This document shows positions 48,680 to 58,286 of a DNA stretch of 64,000 bases, piece by piece (the stretch's first letter is position 1; every line of letters starts with the position of its first letter). The notes under the pieces are model-generated. The model did not search any database, had not been told where the DNA came from, and saw only the letters and a list, made by a program, of their open reading frames with translations. Made by a program: the position numbers and the translations under genes. Source of the DNA: Nymphaea colorata (taxonomy: Eukaryota; Streptophyta; Magnoliopsida; Nymphaeales; Nymphaeaceae); assembly GCF_008831285.2 (NCBI RefSeq), contig NC_045141.1, positions 5,845,224 through 5,909,223 on the forward strand, read 5' to 3'.

Positions 48680-48758
48680 CAAAAAAGCACCTTGTCCTCA
48701 AGGTGTGAATAAAAGAAATGAGGCATGATGTCTTCACTATCTTCCCATGTTGCTGGTG
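48679..48758 (-). pseudogene. Chromodomain, C-terminal half
   Basis: The minus strand reads APATWEDSEDIMPHFFYSHL then EDKVLF and a stop (TGA 48,679-48,681). TWED is the conserved end of chromodomain strand 3 and its helix. Its N-terminal half is 2.75 kb away at 51,513-51,595 on the other side of the copia insertion. The chromodomain of chromovirus integrases is thought to guide insertion to particular chromatin. Confidence 0.85.
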
Positions 48759-48763
48759 CATCT
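48759..48763. repeat. Target-site duplication of nested copia (left)
   Basis: CATCT before the LTR start TGTAAG; the second copy is at 51,508-51,512. Confidence 0.9.
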
Positions 48764-49128
48764 TGTAAGAAATTCAAGCACCAATATCTAAGTTCTGAAA
48801 TCAGCATTCACGCAGGAATATAAAGATAGAAAGAGTTTACAAGAAGAAGATGAGGAGAAGAAGCCATAACCAAAATGGTTTGCACGGCCTTTATTTATAA
48901 TCTCATTTTTAGAAATCTAAGAGTCTCCAATCGTAGAATTCTAGGAGATTTTACAAGCTACAAGGACATTAATTACATCATAGAATCGTAGGAGACTCTT
49001 CACATGTTATAAGGACATTAAATATCTTAACACATTTTACAAGGATGTGGAATCCTAAGAGACTCATCTTCAACGTGTTGGTGAAGGACTCACTTTCAAC
49101 ATGCTGGTGAAAGATTTATAGTTTAACA
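48764..49128 (-). repeat. 3-prime LTR of nested copia
   Basis: TGTAAGAAATTC ... GTTTAACA on the plus strand. On the minus strand the purine tract TTTGAGGGAGGG (plus 49,129-49,140) precedes it. Confidence 0.95.
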
Positions 49129-49182
49129 CCCTCCCTCAAATTGTGCATGGTTTTGCAGTATGTATAACTTGCCTTTTAGAAA

Positions 49183-50560
49183 CTAGAATCGTTGCTTCGT
49201 TAATCCTTTTGTAAATAAGTCTGAAACTTGTTCATCTGTACGAACATAAATAGGCTGAATCTCATTGTCTTCCCCCTTTTGTCTAACAAAGTGTTGATCA
49301 ATCTCAATGTGCTTTGTTCGACCATGTTGTATAGGATTAAAGGCAATGTTAATAGCGCTTTGATTATCGCACATTAACATTGACATTTTAATCTTTTCTC
49401 CAATGTCTTCTAGCAAATGTCTAACCATTGTAACTTCAGCAGCACCCGCAGCCATGCATCTGTATTCAGCTTCAGTGCTGGATCTTGCTACTGCCTTTTG
49501 CTTTCGACAACTCCAAGACACAAGATTACGTCCAATGAAAATACAAAAACCAGAAATGGATTTCTTTGAATGGGATCTCCAGCCCAATCTGCATCTGTGA
49601 ATGTCATAAGTTGATGTCCAACAGTTATATTTTCACTCTTACCATAAACTAAGCCATCTCCTGTTATCCCTTTAAGATATCTTAATATTCTTTTGACAAC
49701 ATTCATTGAGTATCTCTAGGTGCATGCATAAATTGAGATACTTGATTCACAACATATATAATATCTGGTCTAGTAAATGTAAGATATTGAAGTGCCCCAA
49801 CAATACTTCGATATTGCATAGGATCTTCATATAACTCCCCATCCTGAGCACTTAGTCTTTGATTTAGAACACTAGGAGTTCCAACAAACTTACAATCAGA
49901 CATACCTGACTTTTTTAGCAGATCCAACGTGTATTTCTGTTGTGTCAATATGAGGCGATTATTGTGCCTATCAATCTCCACTACTAGAAAGAATCATAAA
50001 TCACCAAGCTCTTTCATTTTGAAGTTTTGTATCATCAAAACTTTAGCTTCTTCTATGTGTTTTTCTGAATTGCCTATGATAACAATATCATCAACGTATA
50101 TAAGAAGTAAAGTAAATATGTTTTCCTTCCGATAAATGAAAAGAGAATGATCTAGAGGACACATCTGAAAACCACATTCTTGAAACTTACAAGAGAAACT
50201 GTCAAACCACGAGCGTGAGGCCTATTTAAGTCCATAAATAGATTTTTTTAGTTTACAAACCCATGCATGAGAGTCTCCTTTCGTATATCCTAGAAGTTGT
50301 TCCATATATACTTTCTCCCTCAAATTACCTTGAAGAAAAGCATTCTTCACGTCCATTTGATGTAGTCTCCATCCATATTCAACTGTCAATGATATAATCA
50401 CGTGACTTGTTCCCATTTTGATCACAGGGCTGAATGTCTCATTATAATATTCTCCATATTGTTGTGCAAACCCTTTTGCTACTAACCTTGCTTTGTGTCT
50501 TTCTATGTTGCCGTCAGGTTTGTATTTGATTTTATATAACCATTTAGAGCCCACTATGTT
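49183..50560 (-). pseudogene. Ty1/copia reverse transcriptase and RNase H (nested)
   Basis: In order on the minus strand: GSKWLYKIKYKPDGNIERHK and ARLVAKGFAQQYGEYYNETF (50,430-50,554), MDVKNAFLQGNL, KLKKSIYGLK, then YVDDIVI (about 50,085-50,100, catalytic YVDD intact), YTLDLLKKSGMSDCKFVGTP, YRSIVGALQYLTFTRPDI, and RNase H with FTDADWAGDP, ARSSTEAEYRCMAAGAAEV, CDNQSAINIAFNP and RTKHIEIDQHFVR. A few frame breaks (about 50,220, 49,980, 49,705, 49,585). The most intact polymerase domain in the window, but without integrase it could move only if helped by another element. Confidence 0.9.
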
Positions 50561-50589
50561 CTTTGGGAAAAGGTATCAGCAAGGGTTTC

Positions 50590-50937
50590 CTATAATTCTT
50601 CTGTTGTACAGTCATCAGAAATTGAAAGTAACACTTGTTGAGATAGAGTAGACAAAATATACGCAACCAAACTTTGGTAACGTCTCATCCACACAACTTG
50701 TTCAGGGTTGTTGTCTTCATGAACAACAATAACTTCTCCGTCCTCATTTTTTATTTCTTGCAAAATGGATATTGGAGGAGCCTTTGTTGAACCATCGAGA
50801 TGTCCAAAAAGGCCTTGACTTCTTATGAAAGGCATGATTTGCCTTTTCTAGATCAGATAATTCTCATGGTTGAGTTTTTTGGTAATAAGGCGAGGAAGAA
50901 AACTTGAGGACATGCCAGAGTGTGAAAGGTTTTCCAT
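50590..50937 (-). pseudogene. Ty1/copia gag N-terminal fragment (nested)
   Basis: ATG at 50,937 starts MENLSHSGMSSSFLPRL, followed by ITKKLNHENYLI, a stop where W is expected, then PFIRSQGLFGHLDGSTKAPP and further to SISDDCTTEEL. This is the usual start of copia gag. It runs, after about 30 bases, straight into the reverse transcriptase region, showing an internal deletion of the rest of gag, protease and integrase. Confidence 0.85.
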
Positions 50938-51127
50938 GACAGCAAAAGGAGAGTATACAGGTAGGAAATGTTAGGGAAAACAAAATGACACGATATAACA
51001 AGATATGTTCTTCGGTAAGCAAGAATGAGTCAAGAGAAAGAGTGAATATAGGATAGATAGAAATTGAGAAAAGAGTTTTAACTAGATCAGACCTATTTGA
51101 GCACTTCGTTAGATAGAAGTAACGTAA

Positions 51128-51143
51128 CATGGCTCTGATACTA
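51128..51143 (-). other. Primer-binding site of nested copia
   Basis: On the minus strand TAGTATCAGAGCCATG follows the 5-prime LTR. TATCAGAGC is the core of the initiator tRNA-Met complement. Confidence 0.75.
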
Positions 51144-51507
51144 TGTAAGAAATTCAAGCACCAATATCTGAGTTCTGAAATCAGCATTCACGCAGGAATA
51201 TAGAGAGGGAAAGAGTGAACAAGAAGAAGATGAGGAGAAGAAGCCATAACCAAAATGGTTTGCACGACCTCTATTTATAATCCCATTTCCAGAATTCTAA
51301 GAGTCTCCAATCGTAGAATCTTAGGAGATTCACAAGCTACAAGGACATTACTTACATCATAGAATCCTAAGAGACTCTTCACATGTTACAAGGATATTAA
51401 ATATCTTAACACATTTTACAAGGATGTGGAATCCTAAGAGACTCCTTTTCAACGTGTTGGTGAAGGACTCCTCTTCAACGTGTTGGTGAAGGATTTATAG
51501 TTTAACA
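51144..51507 (-). repeat. 5-prime LTR of nested copia
   Basis: 364 bases, TGTAAGAAATTC ... GTTTAACA on the plus strand. Pairs with 48,764-49,128. Confidence 0.95.
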
Positions 51508-51512
51508 CATCT
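51508..51512. repeat. Target-site duplication of nested copia (right)
   Basis: CATCT, same as 48,759-48,763. Confidence 0.9.
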
Positions 51513-52690
51513 TCATTGGACAACCATTCAATCAGCCATTGGTGACACAATTTGCCATCTATCTTAACTTTCCTCATGCCGATGCGTCTCAGTGGTCAAA
51601 GACAGGCGGTTCTTCCAGGATGGGAGTAGATTGGATATCGTCGCCGGTGGGAATTGTGGTGCAGGGTTTCAATTTGGGGACGGTGGAAGACTGGATGTAT
51701 TGAACTGCCGACTGGGAGAAGGAGCTCGTAAGCGAGTTTACCTATTCGGCGGCTGATCTTGTAGGGTCCCACATAATGAGAGAGTAACTTTTGCTTTCCG
51801 AGTCCCTTTAATTGCACCTTGCGCTGCGGTAGTCTTTTCAAGAATACCCAAGCACCCTTTTAATAGGTCACATCTCTATGGCAGCAATTGTATTGTAAGA
51901 CCATGCAATTTTTGGCAGTCGCTAGATGTTCCTTGAGGTCCTTCAGAATAACGTCTCAACAATGTAATTGAGTGTCGACCATGTCATCGCGTGCAGTGCC
52001 CGGCAAATAGCGGTGAACTGTAGGAGGTGGTCGCCCATACATGGCCTCAAAAGGGGTAGTATTTGTAGATGTGCACCAGCCAGTGTTGTATGTCAATTCT
52101 GCCCAGGATAAATAAGTTGCCAACTCTTTGGGGTGCTGCCCTGCAAAGCATCGGAGGTATGTTTCTACACAACAATTTACTACCTTTGTTTGGCCATTCG
52201 TTTGTGGGTGGTAGGTTGTACTCATCTTCAGATTAGTGCCCTGCAAATGGAAGTACTCTCTCCAAAACGCACTAAGGAATATCAAGTCCCAATCATTGAT
52301 AATGAGTCGAGGCATACCATGGAGCTTCCCTGCATGTTCTTGGAGTGCATGGGCGACAGTCTTGGCCAAGAAAGGATGACTCAAGGCAATGAAGTGTGCA
52401 TATTAGGATAGTCGATCGACCACCACCAAAATTATCGACTTGCTGTGGGACCGGGGTAATCCTTCTATGAAGTCCATCAAAATATCTTCCCAAATTTGCT
52501 TGGGAATGGGTAATGGCTGCAGCAATCTGGCTGGTTTCTGTGTTTCATACTTATTATGCTGACAAGTGTCACACACCTTGATATAGTCATGAATATGTCG
52601 TTTAATACCTGACCAAAAGAAGGCGGTTCGCAGGCAGCGATGTGTTCCTTACACTCCTTCGTGACCAGTGTCTTTATAGTCATGGAAATG
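51513..52690 (-). pseudogene. Chromovirus integrase and chromodomain N-terminal half
   Basis: The zinc-finger part gives VCDTCQHNKYETQKPARLL. The core has WEDILMDFIEGLPRSHSKSI (first catalytic D), LIINDWDLIFLSAFWREYF (second D kept) and TTYHPQTNGQTKVVN, where the third catalytic residue E (consensus GQTE) is K. After AMYGRPPPTVHRYLPG the C-terminal domain reads LLSHYVGPYKISRRIGKLAY and SIHPVFHRPQ. The chromodomain begins LRRIGMRKVKIDGKLCHQWL then IEWLSNED, where the copia insertion interrupts it. Several frame breaks. Confidence 0.9.
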
Positions 52691-52765
52691 CGTGATCAAG
52701 ACGCGTGGCAAATCAGTGTCTGTGGGTATATAAATGCGATCCCAAAAGTAGAGATAAGGAGGCCT

Positions 52766-54100
52766 CTATTCATAACCATACTTGCGCATTGGATCGTCTT
52801 GCATGGTGGTGCGAATGTGCTGAACCGAGGCTGCTGTGTTGTGTGCCTGAGCTATTTGGTCCCAAATTTGACACTGTATAGAAGTGGTGGCAAGGAACTG
52901 ACTGGAGGATTCCCACGCACCCTGCCTGGAGAGCCCGTTTGCCATTAGGTTATCCCTCCCTCTTTGATATTTGAATTCAAAATCAAAGCCACTAAGTTTT
53001 AATACCCACTTCTGTACCTTAGGGAGCAGAGTCGACTGTTGCAGGCAATAGCGAAGGCTATGGTGATCTGTAAGTACTACAAAGTGTTGACCCAATAGGT
53101 AGTGTCTCCAATGCAGTACTACTAGAACAATAGCAATTAGTTCGCGAACATAAGCCAACTTGCTATGGAAGGCCGAGCCCATTGTGTGACTAAAAAATGT
53201 GAGTGGGTGCTAATTCTGACTCAAAACTGCCCAATGCCTAAGTCAGAGGCATCGGCTTCCACTTCAAAGGGGATACCAAAGTTGGGCATTGCCAGTACTA
53301 GTGCCGACATGACCACTTGTTTTAATGCCTCGAATGCCTTTTCCGCTTGAGGAGACCACTAGAAACCATTCTTCTTTGTCAACTCGATCAAGGGCGCACA
53401 ACTATGGTTCCGAAATTAAACAAACTGCCTGTAGTACCCTGCTGGTCCCAAAAAACCATGAAGCTGCTTGACTGTGCGAGGTAAGGGCCACTCCCATAAC
53501 ACCAGTACCTTATCTGCCTTCATCCAAACACTGCCACGACTTATAACATGGCCCAAGTACGTGACATGAAATATGCTGAAGGTACATTTGGATAATTTGG
53601 CATTTAAGACGTGTTGCATCAAGAGAGACAAGACAGCGTGAAAATGCTTGAAATGTGTGTCCTCATATGCGCTAAACACCAAAATGTCATTAAAAAAGAC
53701 AAGGACAAACCTGTGCAGATGCGGTCGGATCACGTCATTCATGAAATGTGGCTGGTGCATTGGTGAGCCCAAATGGCATCACAGAGAACTCATAATAGTC
53801 GTTGGGTGTGAAAAAGGCAGTCTTAGGCACATCTGCCTCTAGAACTCTAATATGAGGATAGCCAGTGCAGAGGTCGATCTTGGAAAAGAACGATGCTCCT
53901 TGTAAGTCATCAAGAAGATCCTCCACGTCGAATCTCCAAATATCATCTTTCTTTCGCACTAATAAGGCTGGTGAAGCAAAAGGGCTCCGACTAGCTTGGA
54001 TGATGCCCTACTCTTGCATTTCTTGTACGAGCTGCGTGAGTACCTCCCATTGGAAGGGGTTGTAGCGATATGGCCATTGTTTGACGATGATTGCTCCAGC
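52766..54100 (-). pseudogene. Chromovirus reverse transcriptase and RNase H
   Basis: Palm and fingers: [58 protein letters not shown] frameshift near 53,740-53,770 precedes FVLVFFNDILVFS; the catalytic pair normally DD is ND. Then LGHVISRGSVWMKADKV and LHGFLGPAGYYRQFV. RNase H: FEVEADASDLGIGQF, LAYVRELIAIVLVVLHWRHY, VLTDHHSLRYCL. It is followed by the integrase zinc region. Confidence 0.9.
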
Positions 54101-54412
54101 CTAAAGATCAATCCTATGGTCGCAGGAGTGCGAGGGTGGTAGCCCTCTAAGAACTAAAAACACGTTAGAGAATTCATTAAGAAGTGAGGATAGACATACT
54201 CTATCTATGGTTGGTGTGACATACGAACTCTCGGCTGCTTCTGGCTGACTCATGAGGAGCACCAAGCTCATAGATGCGCCTCTCAATATCTTGAAGTTAA
54301 CCCCTTATGTAGCCGCGGTTCGTGAGCTGGCTGCTAGCGTAAGTCGACGGCCATCACTTTGGGTAAAATGCATTCGCATACCCACAAAATCCCACACCAC
54401 TTCGCCAAGCCC

Positions 54413-54850
54413 TCACAACCAATGCATGCCTAGCACAAGGTCGGTGCCCGCCATGGACAATGTATATAGCTGCACGGGAAAACAATGACCTTGAATTTCC
54501 AGCTTTTCTTCATTGCAATGACGTTTACACTTCAGGGTGCTGCCATCTCCTACTACCACGTCAAACACTCGCTGCGTATCAATCATGCAACCCTGCACCC
54601 TTGCCGACTTCTCACAAATAAAGTTGTGAGTAGAGCCTGTATCGACCAGCACACTCACTGTTCGGCCCCTTAGCCGCCCTTCGACTCGCATCAACTGTGG
54701 TACCTTGTTACTGGCTAAAGCATGCAGAGAGATTTCAGGTGGCAGGCCACGGCCATGTGTATGGGCGACGTCTCCTCGAGTGTTTCGATGGTGTCTCCTT
54801 AGCACGGCTCTTCCTCTTCCTCCACCAAATACATGTGGAGGCGTTTGCAT
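54413..54850 (-). pseudogene. Chromovirus retropepsin (protease)
   Basis: A 145-codon open stretch. GRTVSVLVDTGSTHNFICEK holds the active-site DTGS; LSMAGTDLVLGMHWL is the conserved end (consensus DVVLGMxWL). The protease would cut the polyprotein after dimerising. The frame itself is intact here. Confidence 0.9.
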
Positions 54851-56043
54851 GAGTGCCCTTCAGCCCATGGTTGATCACAGTGAAAACATATCCCTTGGTG
54901 TTGCTTCTCCCGAATCTCGTCGCACAAAAGGCCGTAAAGGGTCCTTGCCAAGAGGTGGCTAGCTCACCAGCTTGCCTTGTTCGACCGGGAGGGCGGTAGG
55001 CAGTTGGAGGGCGCGTGTCATGTTAGGCAGATGATTTAAGCTCAGGAAATGACAATGCTTCTCCTCAGCCATGCGTGCTGCAGCAAAACACACGTGTAGG
55101 GTGGCAGGTCTTAACCCTTGTACCTCAATCCGCAACTCCTCCTTAAGGCTGCTCACGAATGTGCCAATAAGGGCCTCAACAGGCCACCCGCGAACCTTGT
55201 TGCTAAGTTCCTGAAAGTGCTCTTGGTAATCCACCACACTTCCTTTCTGCCGTATCTTAGAGAGCTCTGCATTGTAATCCACATAGATTGACGGTCGAAA
55301 CCGTGTCGTCATGGCGGTTACCAGTTGCTGCCAATTGGGTCAGCCGTATTGCGAGAGTAACTATCGAAACCACCGGATGGCGGGTGCTTCAAAATTCATG
55401 GCAGCATGACTAACCTTCATTGTCTCTAGGATCCCTTGGCACTCAAAGAAATGTTCGGCCTTAAAGATTCAACTTGGCAGGTCATCTCCATTGAAGCGGG
55501 GAAAGTCCATCTTGATCGGCTTCCATCGGTTGAAGTCCCCCCTCCATACCAAAAAGTGGGGCGGCATCGAGGAAGGGCTGCCTCCAGTGGGCGCCGAATT
55601 CACATTGTCGGAAAAAACGCCGCCTGCAGTTGGTCCTACACCTGCATGGGTAGCGCCGAAGATGCCAAACCCTCCATTGATGGGCAGCTGTTGTGCGGGA
55701 GGAATGACTCCCATCACGCTGTCGTGTCAAAGGTTGGACGTATGGGCCTACGCCCGATGATGTGTCGTGAACCACACCAGGCATCCCGAGAAGAGACTTG
55801 CCGGTGGCTGGGAAGGCGGCTGCGACTGATGGGGCTGTAGTGGGTTTGGAAGGCGTCACGGAGGTTGGCGGTGACAGCTGCTTGGATGGCGCTCTGCAGG
55901 CATGCTTCAGAATCGGCGAGCGAGCGTTTGATTGTTTGGACGTGGCGATTAACTTTGATGATAGTTTTCTCCATCCAGGCACGGTGGGCTTCAATGGCTG
56001 CTAAAGCGACATTGTCATCCACGGCGGCAACGGAATCCGTCAT
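54851..56043 (-). pseudogene. Chromovirus gag
   Basis: Starts at ATG 56,043, five bases after the primer-binding site, with MTDSVAAVDDNVALAAIEAH. A coiled-coil-like stretch follows, then a frameshift near 55,850. Later parts: PHFLVWRGDFNRWKPIKMDF and PRFNGDDLPSW (55,470-55,560), RFRPSIYVDYNAELSKIRQK (55,250-55,310) and VDYQEHFQELSNKVRG. The zinc knuckle CFHCDQPWAEGHSCKR lies at 54,850-54,900. Several stops. Confidence 0.85.
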
Positions 56044-56047
56044 GGTG

Positions 56048-56059
56048 GCTTTGATACCA
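56048..56059 (-). other. Primer-binding site of the chromovirus
   Basis: TGGTATCAAAGC on the minus strand, two bases after the LTR end. It matches the initiator tRNA-Met complement TGGTATCAGAGC except for one base. Confidence 0.85.
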
Positions 56060-56061
56060 GT

Positions 56062-56300
56062 TGATAGCCTCTTAGGCTATCAAGGTCTGGCGGCAAGGAG
56101 AAGAGAGAGAGAGAGAGAGACTAGAGAAAACGATCCATCATAATGTCATTAGGGCTAAACACATCCAATTAATAACTTATAGCCTAAACAAAGCCGGTCC
56201 TTGCTAGAGTCCTGATCCAAACTGATAAAACGTACTAAACTCTAACAAACCCACACATAATGAAGGCAATGCAGAAATAAGACTAAAACAAAGCATAACA
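56062..56300 (-). repeat. Chromovirus 5-prime LTR
   Basis: 239 bases, TGATAGCC ... CATAACA on the plus strand. Its end next to the primer-binding site carries an 8-bp inverted repeat. Confidence 0.95.
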
Positions 56301-56305
56301 ATTCA
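56301..56305. repeat. Target-site duplication of the chromovirus (right)
   Basis: ATTCA, same as 48,398-48,402. Confidence 0.85.
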
Positions 56306-56407
56306 TATATTGGGAATAACGATTGCAATGTCTCAGAACTGTTGAAGAGTGTCCATTCCGTTTCTACAATGACTAAAAAATATGTTTGTTGTCTATATTG
56401 TTTCCAG

Positions 56408-56470
56408 GTGCCTTTAGAAGAGTATGTTGTGAGGTCCAGCCCTGGAGGGAGCAGCCGATCAGCCATATGA
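56408..56470 (+). CDS. Candidate terminal exon
   Basis: After a good acceptor (TTGTTTCCAG) a 20-codon frame VPLEEYVVRSSPGGSSRSAI ends in TGA. It lies just beyond the chromovirus and on the same strand as the candidate first exon at 46.2 kb. If both belong to one gene, the retrotransposon sits in an intron. Too short to identify. Confidence 0.25.
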   Translation: MPLEEYVVRSSPGGSSRSAI

Positions 56471-58017
56471 TAGGGCTTCCCCACCTGTGTTAGGAAGCCT
56501 ACACTCAACTTGGCATGCCAACTTCACTCACAAGTTTAGGTGATGATGTCCTGTAAGCTATCATTCATGACAGAATACATACGTGTTGAGCTATATTAGA
56601 AGGTTGAATTCATGAGCTGGATTTCCCAAACCCACTTCACCTTTAGTAGTAAACTGGGACCCCTTACCAATATATGTGAAAGCATGAAACCCTCTTGACC
56701 TGCTTCAATGTGAAGATCGAGATTGTAGAAGCCAATTTTTTTTAAGCTTTTCATACGGTTAGTCATTCTGGTGAAGCTAGTGGCCAATATTAATTCCAAT
56801 TGCATCATGCGTTTGAATCAAAGCAAGAGTGGCTTTTTTCTGTTTTTTTTTGTGTAGCTATTTATAAAAAATACAAAAAGTCTGTAATGGCCAAGCCGAT
56901 ACATTAACTGTTTTCTAAAATGTTGCTTTTGGCTGATTATATTCACCGGTATATATGCAATGGTATTGTGGGCCTAAAATTTTAGCAGTAGTTTTTGTCA
57001 CTGCTACAAGTAGTTCTTACCTCTCACGGAAGCCTTTCTTTTGTGCAGACCACTCCGTTTTTACAATCTGGCATATGCCACCCTCAATCACATACATATA
57101 TTCAAGGAAGAAAGTAAGAAAATGATGCTATTGAATCTAATAGCTACACTGCCTTTGATTTTGGATCTTCAACAACACTAGTCTATCCAATGCTTACGGA
57201 AAAAGAACTAGGGGCATAGACATTCAAGATGTACAAATATCAAATACAACCTAAATGACTATATGATAATGTTTAGAAAGATAAAAGAAAGTAGATAAGC
57301 ATAATTGATAGATCAAATAAACTTTCGTTAATGTTGGCCTCCCTCTTTGGTTTACTTGACACATAGTTATTCCCAACTGCTACGGCCAACATAGTCATTA
57401 CTGCTATCTGAATTTTAGTTTTCTTTGATGTTTTCTTCAATACCTTGTTGCAGAAAAATGCCTTATTTGTAGCTGCACAAAACTAATATGTCTGCATAGG
57501 CCAATTACATGTAACTAAAGACAACTTAGACTGTCATAAGACTCTTTATAGTTTAGATTTTTGAGAATACAATAGTGGGAGATTTTCTGACATAAATAAG
57601 TCTGTGGTCAAAGATTGTTGGGCCAGTCAATCATATCCAGAAACTAACCCCAGCCATGGGGTAATTTACATAAGCTATGTTGTTTCACCTTCTTTTTGCC
57701 GTCAAAATCAAATTCATTGTTGTCAGGAAGCACTGAAAAGAAATATGACCATCATTTACTTCTAAGGGTCAAATTTTGTGTGGACTCTACTCATTTCATG
57801 GTATCACTAATATGGGCCTTTGACCATGTGGGACATCAGCAAGATGTTGGAGGCTATCAAATGGCTGCATAAGGCAGCAGGTGCTGCTAATTCAAGTTTG
57901 TATTAGTACTTACATGAGAAATTTCATCTTACATGGAAATTGCACAAATAAGACAATTTACATATATTCTCCTCTATGTTTCTATATGTGGGAATTTGAG
58001 AGGCGGGATTTAACTTG
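56471..58017. other. No firm gene
   Basis: AT-rich. An acceptor-like TTTTGTGCAG at 57,040-57,048 is followed by an open stretch (PLRFYNLAYATLNHIHIFKE), which could be an exon or chance. From about 57,880 the sequence joins a Tat-like LTR end. Confidence 0.3.
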
Positions 58018-58090
58018 TTGGTATAAGGTCCGACCGTTCCTAGTACCTTTACCAAGGTTAATCAAACTAAGGACGAGACTAAATGTTATA
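58018..58090 (+). repeat. Recurrent LTR-end block
   Basis: GGTATAAGGTCCGACCGTTC begins a block of about 70 bases, also at 32,990-33,070 and 62,905-62,975 in the same direction and at 31,320-31,390 in reverse. Confidence 0.8.
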
Positions 58091-58107
58091 ATGTCTAAGT
58101 TTAAATG

Positions 58108-58286
58108 TGTTAGTATTGTGACGATAACCTGCAATTGGTTATTAACTCATGCACCCTCCCAACACATAGGCTAGAATTCGCCTCTCACAAAGAGGTAATC
58201 CTCATTACTTTGCATAACCCTAACACTTAGGGTAACATCATATATAAGGCTATATGATTTTGGAACAGAGTTTCCTAATGCTAACA
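58108..58286 (-). repeat. LTR of the chromovirus fragment
   Basis: About 179 bases with TGTTAG at the left and CTAACA at the right on the plus strand, the 6-bp inverted ends expected of an LTR. The purine tract adjoins it. Confidence 0.6.

Larger units (their letters stand above)
48764..51507 (-). mobile_element. Nested Ty1/copia element, internally deleted
   Basis: LTRs of 365 (48,764-49,128) and 364 bases (51,144-51,507) flanked by CATCT duplications. By eye they differ at about 29 positions (about 8%). Minus strand. Only the start of gag and the reverse transcriptase/RNase H part remain; protease and integrase are missing, so the element is 2.74 kb instead of about 5 kb. It lies inside the chromodomain codons of the chromovirus. 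Confidence 0.95.
48403..56300 (-). mobile_element. Ty3/gypsy chromovirus, complete in structure, with a nested copia element
   Basis: Two LTRs (48,403-48,652 and 56,062-56,300), a 5-bp target duplication ATTCA, a primer-binding site, and on the minus strand gag, protease, reverse transcriptase, RNase H, integrase and chromodomain in chromovirus order. Length is 7,898 bases; without the nested copia (48,764-51,507 plus one copy of its duplication) it is about 5.15 kb, usual for the lineage. By eye the LTRs differ at about 16 of 235 aligned positions plus a length change in a GA tract. Stops, frameshifts and catalytic changes show it is dead. Confidence 0.95.

Noticed and set aside
52133-52411. 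Plus-strand frame of 92 codons
   Set aside because: Antisense to the integrase core.
55436-56143. Plus-strand frames of 68-134 codons
   Set aside because: Antisense to chromovirus gag, which is GC-richer and so leaves long open shadows.
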